A DNA stretch of 39,119 nt from the NCBI GenBank assembly GCA_022820825.1, contig JAJEEU010000063.1:1-39119 (forward strand), in the 5' to 3' direction. The notes under the pieces were generated by a model. That model worked only from the letters and a program-made list of their open reading frames with translations, was not told the origin of the DNA and did not search any database. The stretch comes from Vicinamibacteria bacterium (GTDB lineage: Bacteria > Acidobacteriota > Vicinamibacteria > Vicinamibacterales > UBA8438). Position numbers and translations under genes: made by a program. This document shows positions 8,092-16,254 of the stretch, piece by piece; the first letter of the stretch is position 1, and each line of letters begins with the position of its first letter.

Positions 8092-8178
8092 TGGGGCTTC
8101 GCCCCAAACCCCCGGCAAGCCCTAGCGGGGACCCCATAGCCTCGCGCCGGGCTTGCCGAGCCGCGCCGTGCGCGGCTT
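8092..8178 (+). repeat. Structured 87-nt intergenic element, copy A
   Basis: The element aligns without gaps to 29732-29818. The first 85 positions match at 70 sites by hand count. It can fold into four stems: hairpin P1 TGGGGC-TTC-GCCCCA; a nine-pair outer stem P2 (GGCAAGCCC with GGGCTTGCC); an inner stem P3 (GCGGGG with CCTCGC, one G-U pair); and hairpin P4 (GCCGCGC-CGT-GCGCGGC). Nearly all differences from copy B keep the pairing. It lies between the divergent moaA and hisS genes, upstream of the proposed hisS promoter. The orientation given follows the plus strand and is arbitrary. Confidence 0.85.
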
Positions 8179-8216
8179 CCTCGTAGGCCGCGGCCTGCGC
8201 CCCCCGGGCGCGCGGG

Positions 8217-8222
8217 TATAAT
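8217..8222 (+). promoter_or_regulatory. Candidate -10 box for hisS-aspS
   Basis: A perfect TATAAT sits 33 bases before the hisS ATG in otherwise very GC-rich DNA, preceded by GGG. No convincing -35 lies 16-18 bases upstream, so sigma-70 recognition would rest on the -10. Confidence 0.5.
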
Positions 8223-8255
8223 CGTCGCGGACCGCCCGCGATTGTCCCGCATCCC

Positions 8256-9521
8256 ATGATTCCCGCAGTTCGCGGCACCCGTGACGTGGTGCCCGGTGAG
8301 GTCGAGCGCTGGCAGCACCTGGAGCAGGTGGCGCACGACGTGTGCCGCCGCTACGGGTACCGCGAGGTCCGCACGCCGGTGATCGAGCGCGAGGAGCTGT
8401 TCGCCAAGGGCACCGGCGAATCGACGGACATCGTGCAGAAGGAGATGTACGCCTTCACGGACAAGGGGGGCGAGCGCGTCACGCTGCGGCCCGAGGCAAC
8501 GCCGAGCGTCGTGCGGGCGTTCGTGCAGCATGCGCTGGAGCAGGCGCTCACGGAGGCGAAGCTGTACGCAATCGGGCCGATGTTCCGCTACGAGCGCCCG
8601 CAGAAGGGACGCTACCGGCAGTTCCACCAGCTCGACGTCGAGGCGTTCGGCGTGGAGGCGCCGGCGCTGGACGCCGAGGTGATCGAGATGGCGGCCCACC
8701 TGGTCGCCGAGCTGGGCATCGCGGACGCCGAGCTGGTGATCAACACCGTCGGCTGTCCCGAGTGCCGCCCGGCGTTCAGCCGCGCGCTGCTCGATGCGCT
8801 GGGCGACCGCGTGGCGGAATTGTGCGGCGACTGCCGGCGCCGCGCGCGGACGAACCCGTTGCGCATCTTCGACTGCAAGCAGCCGGCCGACCAGCCGGTC
8901 ATCGACGGGCTGCCGCACACCGTCGACTACCTCTGCCCGCCCTGCAGCGAGCACTTCGCGGCCGTGCGGGAGGCGCTGGAGGCATTCGGCGTCGAGTACC
9001 GCGTGTCGCACCGGCTGGTGCGCGGCCTCGACTACTACAGGCGCACGACGTTCGAGATACTCGGCCGGGCACTCGGCGCCCAGGACGCGCTGCTGGGCGG
9101 CGGGCGCTACGACGGGCTGGTCCGGCAGCTCGGCGGGCCGGACCGCGCGGGCATCGGATTCGCCGCGGGCCTGGAGCGGCTCGTGCTGGCGATGCCGCCG
9201 GACGCGGCCGTCGCCGCCCCGCCGGACGCCTACGTCGTGGCGATCGGCGAGGAGGCCCGGCAACCCGCACAGGTGCTGGCCCGGGACCTGCGCCACGCCG
9301 GCCTGTGCACGCTCGTCGACTACGATGCCCGGTCGCCGCGCTCGCAGATGAAGCGCGCCGGCAAGGCGCAGGCCGGCCAGGTGCTGATCCTCGGCGCCGA
9401 CGAGCTGGCGGGCGGCAGGGTTTCGCTCAAGGACATGAACACCGGCGAGCAGGAGGCGGTGCCGCGCGGCGACGTCGTCGACCGGCTGCGCCGGATGCAA
9501 AAGGATTGCGTCGCATCGTGA
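8256..9521 (+). CDS. hisS: Histidine-tRNA ligase
   Basis: The 421-aa protein has the class II synthetase layout. Motif 1 region PAVRGTRDVVPGE is at the N-terminus. Motif 2 is FRYERPQKGRYRQFHQ. The histidine-specific LVRGLDYYRRT and motif 3 region GGGRYDGL...GIGFAAGLERL follow. Residues from about 325 onward form the anticodon-binding domain. It charges tRNA-His in the cytoplasm. Two CxxC pairs in the insertion domain (CPEC and CGDC) may bind zinc, as in many GC-rich homologues. The gene overlaps aspS by four bases, so translation of the two is coupled. Confidence 0.97.
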   Translation: MIPAVRGTRDVVPGEVERWQHLEQVAHDVCRRYGYREVRTPVIEREELFAKGTGESTDIVQKEMYAFTDKGGERVTLRPEATPSVVRAFVQHALEQALTEAKLYAIGPMFRYERPQKGRYRQFHQLDVEAFGVEAPALDAEVIEMAAHLVAELGIADAELVINTVGCPECRPAFSRALLDALGDRVAELCGDCRRRARTNPLRIFDCKQPADQPVIDGLPHTVDYLCPPCSEHFAAVREALEAFGVEYRVSHRLVRGLDYYRRTTFEILGRALGAQDALLGGGRYDGLVRQLGGPDRAGIGFAAGLERLVLAMPPDAAVAAPPDAYVVAIGEEARQPAQVLARDLRHAGLCTLVDYDARSPRSQMKRAGKAQAGQVLILGADELAGGRVSLKDMNTGEQEAVPRGDVVDRLRRMQKDCVAS

Positions 9522-11284
9522 ACGAACAGGCCGAAGCAACTCGACGAACCCACACCTGCGGCGAGCTCCGCCCCCACCACGTCGGCGCCGAAGTCACGCT
9601 GATGGGCTGGGTGCACAAGATCCGCGACCTCGGCGGCGTCATCTTCGTCGACATCCGCGACCGCCACGGGCTGACGCAGGTCGTGACGCGCGATGACGCG
9701 GATCTGCTCGAAGTGGCCGGACGCCTGCGCGCCGAATTCGTCGTCGCGGTCAGCGGCCCGGTCGAGCGGCGCTCGGAGGAAACGCTCAACCCGAAGATAG
9801 ACACCGGCGAGGTGGAGGTGGCGGTGCGGCGCATCGCCATCCTGAGCCAGGCCCGCACGCCGCCGTTCCAGGTCGACGAGGACACGCCGGTCTCCGAGGA
9901 GCTCCGGCTGCGCTACCGCTACCTCGACCTGCGCCGCCCGCGCATGCGCGGCAACATCGGCCTGCGGCACCGCATCACCATGGCGGTCCGCAACAGTCTC
10001 GACGCCGAAGGGTTCTGGGAGATCGAGACGCCGATGCTTACCAAGTCGACGCCGGAAGGCGCGCGCGACTACCTGGTCCCGAGCCGGCTGCAGGCCGGCC
10101 AGTTCTACGCGCTGCCGCAGTCGCCGCAGATCTTCAAGCAGATCCTGATGGTGGGCGGCATGGACCGCTACTTCCAGATCGTGAAGTGCTTCCGCGACGA
10201 GGACCTGCGCGCCGACCGCCAGCCGGAGTTCACGCAGATCGACATCGAGATGTCGTTCGTGGACGAGGACGCGGTGTTCGGGGCGGTGGAGCGGCTGATG
10301 CAGGCGGTATTCCGCCAGATCGGCAAGGAGGTCGACGTCCCGTTCCCGCGGCTGACGTACGACGACGCGATGCGCCGCTACGGCAGCGACAAGCCGGACC
10401 TGCGCTTCGACATGCCGGTGCAGAACGTGTCGGACGCGTTCCGGGACGGGCAGTTCAAGGTGTTCCGCGACATCGTCGCGGGCGGCGGTTCGGTCAACGC
10501 GCTGGTGGCCCCGGGCGCCGGCCGGCAGGCGCGCGCGCAGCTCGACAAGCTGGTCGACGAGGCGATCGAGCTCGGCGCGAAGGGACTGGTCTGGGTGCGG
10601 CAGGCGCCGGACGGCGCGATACAGAGCTCCATCCTGAAGGCGGCGGGGGAGGAGGCGCTGACCCGGGTGGTCGAGCTGGCGGCGCCCGGCCCCGACGACC
10701 TGACGCTGCTGGCGGCGGGCCAGGGGTACGAGGCGTCGGTCCTGCTCGGACAGATGCGGCTGCGCCTGGCGCAGCGCGGCGGCCTGGTCGACGAGAGCCG
10801 CACCGCGCTGAGCTGGGTCGTCGACTTTCCGCTGATGGAGTGGAGCGCGACGGAGCAGCGGCTCGTCTCGATGCACCACCCGTTCACGTCGCCGCGGCCG
10901 GAGGATGCCGACCGCCTGGAGGCGGACCCGGGCGCCGTCCGCGCGCGCGCCTACGACCTGGTGCTCAACGGCAACGAGATCGGCGGCGGCAGCATCCGAA
11001 TCCACGACGCCGAGCTGCAGGCGCGCATCTTCCGGCTGCTGCAGATCAGCGACGAAGAGGCCAGGGCGCGCTTCGGCTTCTTCCTCGAGGCGCTGCAGTA
11101 CGGCACGCCGCCGCACGGCGGCATCGCGCTCGGCCTCGACCGTATCGTGGCGCTGCTGGCCGGCGAGCCGTCGATCCGCGACGTCATGGCGTTCCCGAAG
11201 ACCGCCGGCGCCGTCGATCTCATGTCCGGCTCGCCGTCGGCCGTCGGCCGCCGGCAACTGCGCGAGCTGCACCTGGACCGCTAG
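9518..11284 (+). CDS. aspS: Aspartate-tRNA ligase (bacterial type)
   Basis: The 588-aa protein has an N-terminal OB fold (VTLMGWVHKIRDLGGVIFVD), a class II catalytic core with motif 2 FRDEDLRADRQPEFTQID, the large bacterial GAD-like insertion in the middle, and motif 3 GIALGLDRIVALLAG near the end. LPQSPQIFKQ contacts the substrate. It charges tRNA-Asp; whether it also misacylates tRNA-Asn cannot be told here. The GTG at 9518 overlaps the hisS stop in a GTGA junction and gives the canonical N-terminus, although the frame is open far upstream as a hisS shadow. The BREX cluster begins only 20 bases after its stop. Confidence 0.97.
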   Translation: MNEQAEATRRTHTCGELRPHHVGAEVTLMGWVHKIRDLGGVIFVDIRDRHGLTQVVTRDDADLLEVAGRLRAEFVVAVSGPVERRSEETLNPKIDTGEVEVAVRRIAILSQARTPPFQVDEDTPVSEELRLRYRYLDLRRPRMRGNIGLRHRITMAVRNSLDAEGFWEIETPMLTKSTPEGARDYLVPSRLQAGQFYALPQSPQIFKQILMVGGMDRYFQIVKCFRDEDLRADRQPEFTQIDIEMSFVDEDAVFGAVERLMQAVFRQIGKEVDVPFPRLTYDDAMRRYGSDKPDLRFDMPVQNVSDAFRDGQFKVFRDIVAGGGSVNALVAPGAGRQARAQLDKLVDEAIELGAKGLVWVRQAPDGAIQSSILKAAGEEALTRVVELAAPGPDDLTLLAAGQGYEASVLLGQMRLRLAQRGGLVDESRTALSWVVDFPLMEWSATEQRLVSMHHPFTSPRPEDADRLEADPGAVRARAYDLVLNGNEIGGGSIRIHDAELQARIFRLLQISDEEARARFGFFLEALQYGTPPHGGIALGLDRIVALLAGEPSIRDVMAFPKTAGAVDLMSGSPSAVGRRQLRELHLDR

Positions 11285-11304
11285 GGTACCGGGGCGGAAG
11301 CGCC

Positions 11305-11790
11305 ATGTCGGAGTCTCTTGCGGACAAGGTTCTTGCTCGAATCGACGGTGCCGATGCGCTGTACCACCGGCTGATCCTCGTAACCGCGCCCAGCGGATCC
11401 GGTAAGACCGAAGCGCTGTGCGAAGTCAGGGAGAGTACGGGCGCGCGGATCGTCAACCTCAACCTGGAAGTGTCGCGCCGGATGCTTGAGCTCACCCAGC
11501 GCGAGCGTGCGTTGCGGTTGCCTGATTTGCTCGACGAGGTGGTGGGGCGCGACGATCCCCTGGTGCTGCTCGACAATATCGAAATCCTGTTTGACGCCTC
11601 GTTGAAGCAGGACCCGCTGCGGCTTCTGCAAGCCGTGTCGCGGAACCGTACCATTGTCGCAACCTGGAACGGGAAGCTGGAGAACGACTACCTGAACTAC
11701 GCTGCGCCGGAGCACCCGGAGTACAGGCGATACTCGCGAGATGTACGTGGCGACCTGCTGATCGTCTCGCCAGACGCCGCGAGTCGTTGA
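11305..11790 (+). CDS. brxF: BrxF, small P-loop ATPase of BREX type 3
   Basis: This 161-aa protein has a Walker A motif APSGSGKT at 28-35 and a Walker B strand DDPLVLLD ending at D90. The segment [14 protein letters not shown] and the [20 protein letters not shown] region are typical of BrxF, which marks type 3 BREX. Its biochemical role is not established; it presumably supports the larger ATPase BrxC. The ATG at 11305 starts the conserved fold; the frame is open much further upstream inside aspS, but that part is a shadow. The gene lies 20 bases after aspS and 31 bases before brxC, with no obvious promoter in the 20-base gap. Confidence 0.88.
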   Translation: MSESLADKVLARIDGADALYHRLILVTAPSGSGKTEALCEVRESTGARIVNLNLEVSRRMLELTQRERALRLPDLLDEVVGRDDPLVLLDNIEILFDASLKQDPLRLLQAVSRNRTIVATWNGKLENDYLNYAAPEHPEYRRYSRDVRGDLLIVSPDAASR

Positions 11791-11821
11791 GGTTGGCGAC
11801 GGCGACCGCACGCGAACCAAG

Positions 11822-14800
11822 ATGAGATACCGCGACCTGATCCAGTTCGAGCCGATCGACACCGTGGTGCAGCTTCGGGACGCCGATCGCGAGTCCGATG
11901 CCCGCCAACTCGTGTCCACCTACGTCGTGAGCCCCGAGATGGCCGAGCGCCTCGCGGAAGTTGTCATCCCGCAGATCCAGATCGACGAACCCGCTGACAA
12001 CAAGGGGTTCCTGGTCGTCGGGAACTACGGCACCGGCAAGTCCCACCTGCTCTCCGTGCTGTCGGCCGTCGCCGAACGTGCTGAACTGGCTGGCGCAGTG
12101 GACCCGCGCATCGCCGACCCCGCGCGGCACATCGCCGGCCGGTTCCGGGTCGCGCGCGCCGAGCTCGGTGCCACCACCATGGATTTCCGCACGTTCGTCT
12201 GTTCCCAGCTTGAGGAAGCGCTGGAGCGCTGGGGCGTCGAATACCGTTTCCCGGCTCGGGACACCATCCCGAACCACAAGCAGGCATTCGAGGACATGAT
12301 GGCGGCGTTCCACGCGCGGTACGCCGACCAGGGGCTGCTGCTCGTCGTCGACGAACTGCTCGACTACCTCAAGAGCCGCAAGGACCAGGAACTGGTCCTG
12401 GACCTGAACTTCCTGCGCGAGGTCGGCGAGGTTGCCAAGGATCTGCGCTTCCGTTTCGTCGCCGGCGTGCAGGAGGCGATCTTCGACAGCCCCCGCTTCC
12501 ATCACGTCGCCGACAGCCTGCGGCGGGTGAAGGACCGCTTCGAGCAGATCCGCATTGCGCGTACCGACGTCAAGCACGTCGTGGCGGAGCGGCTGTTTCG
12601 AAAGACGGGCGCGCAGCAGACGCGCATCCGCGAGTACCTGGCGCCGTTCACCCGCTTCTACGGAAACATGAACGAGCGGCTCGACGAATTCGTCCGGCTC
12701 TTCCCGGTGCATCCGGACTTCATCGACACCTTCGAGCGCATCGCGGTGGTCGAGAAGCGCGAGGTGCTGAAGACCCTCTCGCTCGCCATGAACCGGATCA
12801 TCGACGACGAGCCCCCGGCCGACAGTCCCGGCCTCGTCGCCTACGACGCGTACTGGCGCACGTTGCGCGACAACCCGTCGTTCCGCGCCGTCGAGGAGAT
12901 CCGCGCGGTCATCGAGTGCAGCCAGGTGCTGGAGTCGCGCATCGACCGGGCGTTCACTCGTCCCGCGTACAAGCCGATGGCGCTGCGCATCGTGCACGCG
13001 CTGTCGGTCCACCGCCTGACCCACAACGACATCCACGCCCCGCTCGGCGCCACCCCGGACGAGCTGCGCGACACTCTCTGCCTCCACCAGCCGGGCATCG
13101 AGGACCTCGGTGGCGAGCCGGCCGACGACCTGCTCTCGCAGGTCGAGACGGTCCTGCGCGAGATCCACCGGACCGTCAACGGCCAGTTCATCTCGTCGAA
13201 CCGCTACAACCGCCAGTACTACCTCGACCTGAAGAAGACGGAAGACTACGACGCGCAAATCGAGAAGCGTGCCGAATCGCTCGACGACGCACAGCTCGAC
13301 CGCTACTACTACGAGGCGCTGACCCGCGTCCTGGAGTATGCCGAGAGCACCTACGTCACCGGCTACCGCATCTGGGAGCACGAGCTCGAGTGGCGTGAGC
13401 GTCACGCGTCGCGGCTCGGATACCTCTTCTTCGGCGCGCCCAACGAGCGCTCGACGGCTGTGCCACCTCGCGACTTCTACCTCTACTTCATCCAGCCGTA
13501 CGAGCCGCCCCGGTTCCGCGACGAGAAGAAGGTCGACGAGGTGTTCTTCCGGCTCACCGGCCGGGACGACGCCTTCCACGAGGCGCTCAAGGGCTGCGCG
13601 GCGGCGCTCGACTTAGCCTCGCGCGCGTCGGGGCGCGCGAAGGCGGTCTACCAGGGGAAGGCGGACGATTTCCTACGCGACCTGACGGCTTGGCTCCAGG
13701 CGAACATGACCACCGCGATCGAGGCGACGCACCAGGGCCGGAAGAAGCCGCTCGCCGGGTGGGTTAAGGGAAGACCGGCGGGAGAGGGCGCGCAGGTCAA
13801 CGTCCGTGACGTCGTGAACGCGGTCGGCTCGGCTGCGCTGGCCGCGCGCTTCGAAGACGAGGCGCCGGAGTACCCCGCCTTTCCCGTCTACTGGACCAGC
13901 AAGAGCCGCCCCCAGGCCGCGCAGGACGCGCTGCGGTGGATTGCCGGACCGCTGAGGACGCAGCAGGGCAGCCGGGTGCTCGACGCGCTGGAGCTGCTCG
14001 ACGGAGACCGGCTCGACCCCGCGCGCTCACGCTACGCAGGGCACGTCATCGAACTGCTGAAGGGGAAGGGGCAGGGACAGGTCATCGACCGCAGCGAGAT
14101 CATCCACGCGGTGCACGACGTCGAGTACATGGCGCCCGGCACCTGTCGTCTGGAGCCCGAGTGGGTCGTCGTCGTGCTGGCGAGCCTCGTCTACTCGGGC
14201 CACGTGGTGCTGGCGATCCCCGGCCGCAAATTCGACGCGACCGATGTCGCGGCGCTGGCCGCCGTGCCGCTCGCGGACCTCGTCGACTTCAGGCACGTCG
14301 AGCGGCCGAAGGAGTGGGACGTCCCGGCGCTGGCCGCGCTCTTCGAACTGCTGGAGCTGACGCCGGGCATGGCGCAGCTCGTGACCCAGGGCAAGGGCGA
14401 GCCGGTCCGCGAGCTGCAGAAGGCAGTTGAAGCCACGGTGAACCGGATCGTGGCGGCCCGGCAGGCCCTCCGCGAAGGACTGCACTTCTGGGGCCGCAGG
14501 CTTCTCGACGAGCAAGCTGCCGACGACCTGCGGGGAAAGCTCGACGCGGTCAAGGACTTCCTCGAGCCGCTGCAGGCGTTCTCGTCTCCCGGCGCGCTGA
14601 AGCATTTACGCCACGACCGCCCGCAGGTAGAGGCGCAGCGTGCCGGCCTCGACGCCCTGCGAGAGGTCGAAGCCCTCCGCGCGCTGGTCGGGCACTTCGC
14701 CAACGCCGCGTCGTATTTCCCCGCCGCCGAGGCCGCGCTGCCCCCGGACCACGAATGGACGGGCAGGCTGAGAGCGGTTCGGGAAGATCTCCTTGCCCAG

Positions 14801-15529
14801 GTCGTCGATCCGGCGGCACGGTCGGCGGCCGGCTTCCGCCAGAGGGCGCAGAGGAAGCTCGCCGACCTGAAGCGCGCGTACATCGACACATACCTGGCCC
14901 TGCATACGCGGGCCAGACTCGACGTCGACGAGGACCACCGCAAGGGCCGCCTTCTCGCAGACGGCCGGCTGCAGCAGCTCAAGGCGCTGGCGACGATCGA
15001 TCTCCTGCCCCGGCAGCAACTAGACGACTTGCTGGGGCGCGTCACCGCATTGAAGAGCTGCACGGCGCTGACCGAGCACGAGCTGGCCGCCGCCGCCGAA
15101 TGTCCGCACTGCGCTTTCCGGCCTGCCGTCGAGCGTGTCGAGGCCACCGCCGGCAGCCGGCTGGCGGCACTGGACCGGGAGCTGGACACACTGCTCTCGA
15201 CGTGGACCGACATCCTGCTGTCCAACCTCGGCGACCCGGCCACGCGCGGGAAGCTCGATCTGCTGCGACCCGATCAGCGTACGCCCGTGCAGGCGTTCAT
15301 GGCCTCCCGTCTGCTCCCGGCTCGGCCGAGCACTGACTTCATCGACGCCGTCGCGCAGGTGCTGTCCGGCCTCTCCAAGGTGGTCGTCACCGCAGGCGAC
15401 CTGCGCAGCGCGCTCTTCCCCGGCGGCACGCCGGCGACGCCCGCGGAGTTGAAGCAGCGCTTCGCCGACTACGTCGACGACAGGGCGAAGGGGCTCGACG
15501 AGGCACAGGTGCGGATCGTGATCGAGTGA
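11822..15529 (+). CDS. brxC: BrxC-like large P-loop ATPase (DUF6079 family)
   Basis: The 1235-aa protein begins [18 protein letters not shown], with Walker A GNYGTGKS at 67-74 and Walker B LLLVVDEL at 172-179 (D177, E178). The order and size fit BrxC/PglY ATPases of BREX loci, here the DUF6079-like form found in type 3. The middle and C-terminal parts are helical. A possible zinc site near the end includes C1080 and CPHC (C1094, C1097). BrxC is needed for BREX defence and is thought to form a complex with the methyltransferase and PglZ. The codons are GC-rich like the chromosome, unlike the accessory genes further on. Confidence 0.88.
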   Translation: MRYRDLIQFEPIDTVVQLRDADRESDARQLVSTYVVSPEMAERLAEVVIPQIQIDEPADNKGFLVVGNYGTGKSHLLSVLSAVAERAELAGAVDPRIADPARHIAGRFRVARAELGATTMDFRTFVCSQLEEALERWGVEYRFPARDTIPNHKQAFEDMMAAFHARYADQGLLLVVDELLDYLKSRKDQELVLDLNFLREVGEVAKDLRFRFVAGVQEAIFDSPRFHHVADSLRRVKDRFEQIRIARTDVKHVVAERLFRKTGAQQTRIREYLAPFTRFYGNMNERLDEFVRLFPVHPDFIDTFERIAVVEKREVLKTLSLAMNRIIDDEPPADSPGLVAYDAYWRTLRDNPSFRAVEEIRAVIECSQVLESRIDRAFTRPAYKPMALRIVHALSVHRLTHNDIHAPLGATPDELRDTLCLHQPGIEDLGGEPADDLLSQVETVLREIHRTVNGQFISSNRYNRQYYLDLKKTEDYDAQIEKRAESLDDAQLDRYYYEALTRVLEYAESTYVTGYRIWEHELEWRERHASRLGYLFFGAPNERSTAVPPRDFYLYFIQPYEPPRFRDEKKVDEVFFRLTGRDDAFHEALKGCAAALDLASRASGRAKAVYQGKADDFLRDLTAWLQANMTTAIEATHQGRKKPLAGWVKGRPAGEGAQVNVRDVVNAVGSAALAARFEDEAPEYPAFPVYWTSKSRPQAAQDALRWIAGPLRTQQGSRVLDALELLDGDRLDPARSRYAGHVIELLKGKGQGQVIDRSEIIHAVHDVEYMAPGTCRLEPEWVVVVLASLVYSGHVVLAIPGRKFDATDVAALAAVPLADLVDFRHVERPKEWDVPALAALFELLELTPGMAQLVTQGKGEPVRELQKAVEATVNRIVAARQALREGLHFWGRRLLDEQAADDLRGKLDAVKDFLEPLQAFSSPGALKHLRHDRPQVEAQRAGLDALREVEALRALVGHFANAASYFPAAEAALPPDHEWTGRLRAVREDLLAQVVDPAARSAAGFRQRAQRKLADLKRAYIDTYLALHTRARLDVDEDHRKGRLLADGRLQQLKALATIDLLPRQQLDDLLGRVTALKSCTALTEHELAAAAECPHCAFRPAVERVEATAGSRLAALDRELDTLLSTWTDILLSNLGDPATRGKLDLLRPDQRTPVQAFMASRLLPARPSTDFIDAVAQVLSGLSKVVVTAGDLRSALFPGGTPATPAELKQRFADYVDDRAKGLDEAQVRIVIE

Positions 15530-15627
15530 TCGCGGACTGCGCATTGGCTGCAAACCCGTCGGCGCCGGGGACCGGCACGGGCTATCATGGTTGTAGCGAT
15601 TGCCGGGACAGAGGGGGAAGCACCCAC

Positions 15628-16191
15628 GTGGGCACCACGCAACCCATCGCCAACTTCACCTACGAGGACTATCGCACCACGCCGGCAGATGAGCGCTACG
15701 AACTGCTGGACGGCGATCTGATCATGGTTCCCGCCCCGAATCTGACGCACCAGAAGGTGCAGTCCCGCTTGGGGCGCAGGCTCGCACAGTTCATCGAGGA
15801 ACGCGCCCTGGGCGAGTTTTTCTTCGCCCCCTGCGACGTGGTACTGGCCGACACCGACGTCGTGCAGCCGGATCTCCTGTTCGTCTCGCGCGACCGCGAG
15901 CATCTGCTGAGCGGCGGCGACAACGTGCGGGGTGCGCCCGATCTGGTTGTGGAGATTCTCTCCCCGGCGACCGCCGAGCGGGACCGGGGCTACAAGCGGT
16001 CCCTCTACGAGAGACACGGTGTCGCGGAGTACTGGCTGGTCGATCCGGCAAAGGAGACCGTCTCCATCCACTGCCGGCGCGGCCGCGCGCTCACCCTCAC
16101 CCTCACCCACACCTTCGGTCGAGGCGAGACGCTCCACTCGCCGCTGCTCGCCGGCCTGAAAGTCGACCTGGACGACGTCTTCTCGTCCTGA
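15628..16191 (+). CDS. Uma2-family PD-(D/E)XK nuclease-like protein (DUF820)
   Basis: This 187-aa protein has the full Uma2 pattern: FTYEDYRTTPADERYELLDG at the start, then VVQPDLLFVSRDR, GAPDLVVEILSP, a Lys-rich helix with KRSLYERHGVAEYWLVDP, and a closing beta segment. These acidic and lysine residues form a restriction-endonuclease-like active site. The biological target of Uma2 proteins is unknown. The GTG at 15628 follows a strong AGAGGGGGAAG ribosome site and starts the conserved fold; the frame is open upstream to 15526 but that part is not conserved. It is inserted between brxC and pglXI, a place where type 3 BREX has no standard gene. Uma2 genes are often solitary, so it may be a passenger. 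Confidence 0.85.
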   Translation: MGTTQPIANFTYEDYRTTPADERYELLDGDLIMVPAPNLTHQKVQSRLGRRLAQFIEERALGEFFFAPCDVVLADTDVVQPDLLFVSRDREHLLSGGDNVRGAPDLVVEILSPATAERDRGYKRSLYERHGVAEYWLVDPAKETVSIHCRRGRALTLTLTHTFGRGETLHSPLLAGLKVDLDDVFSS

Positions 16192-16254
16192 GAGCGAGCG
16201 GCGGTCGCGCGACATGATCTGTGACCATGTCGGTGGCGTGCCAAGAGATTGACC

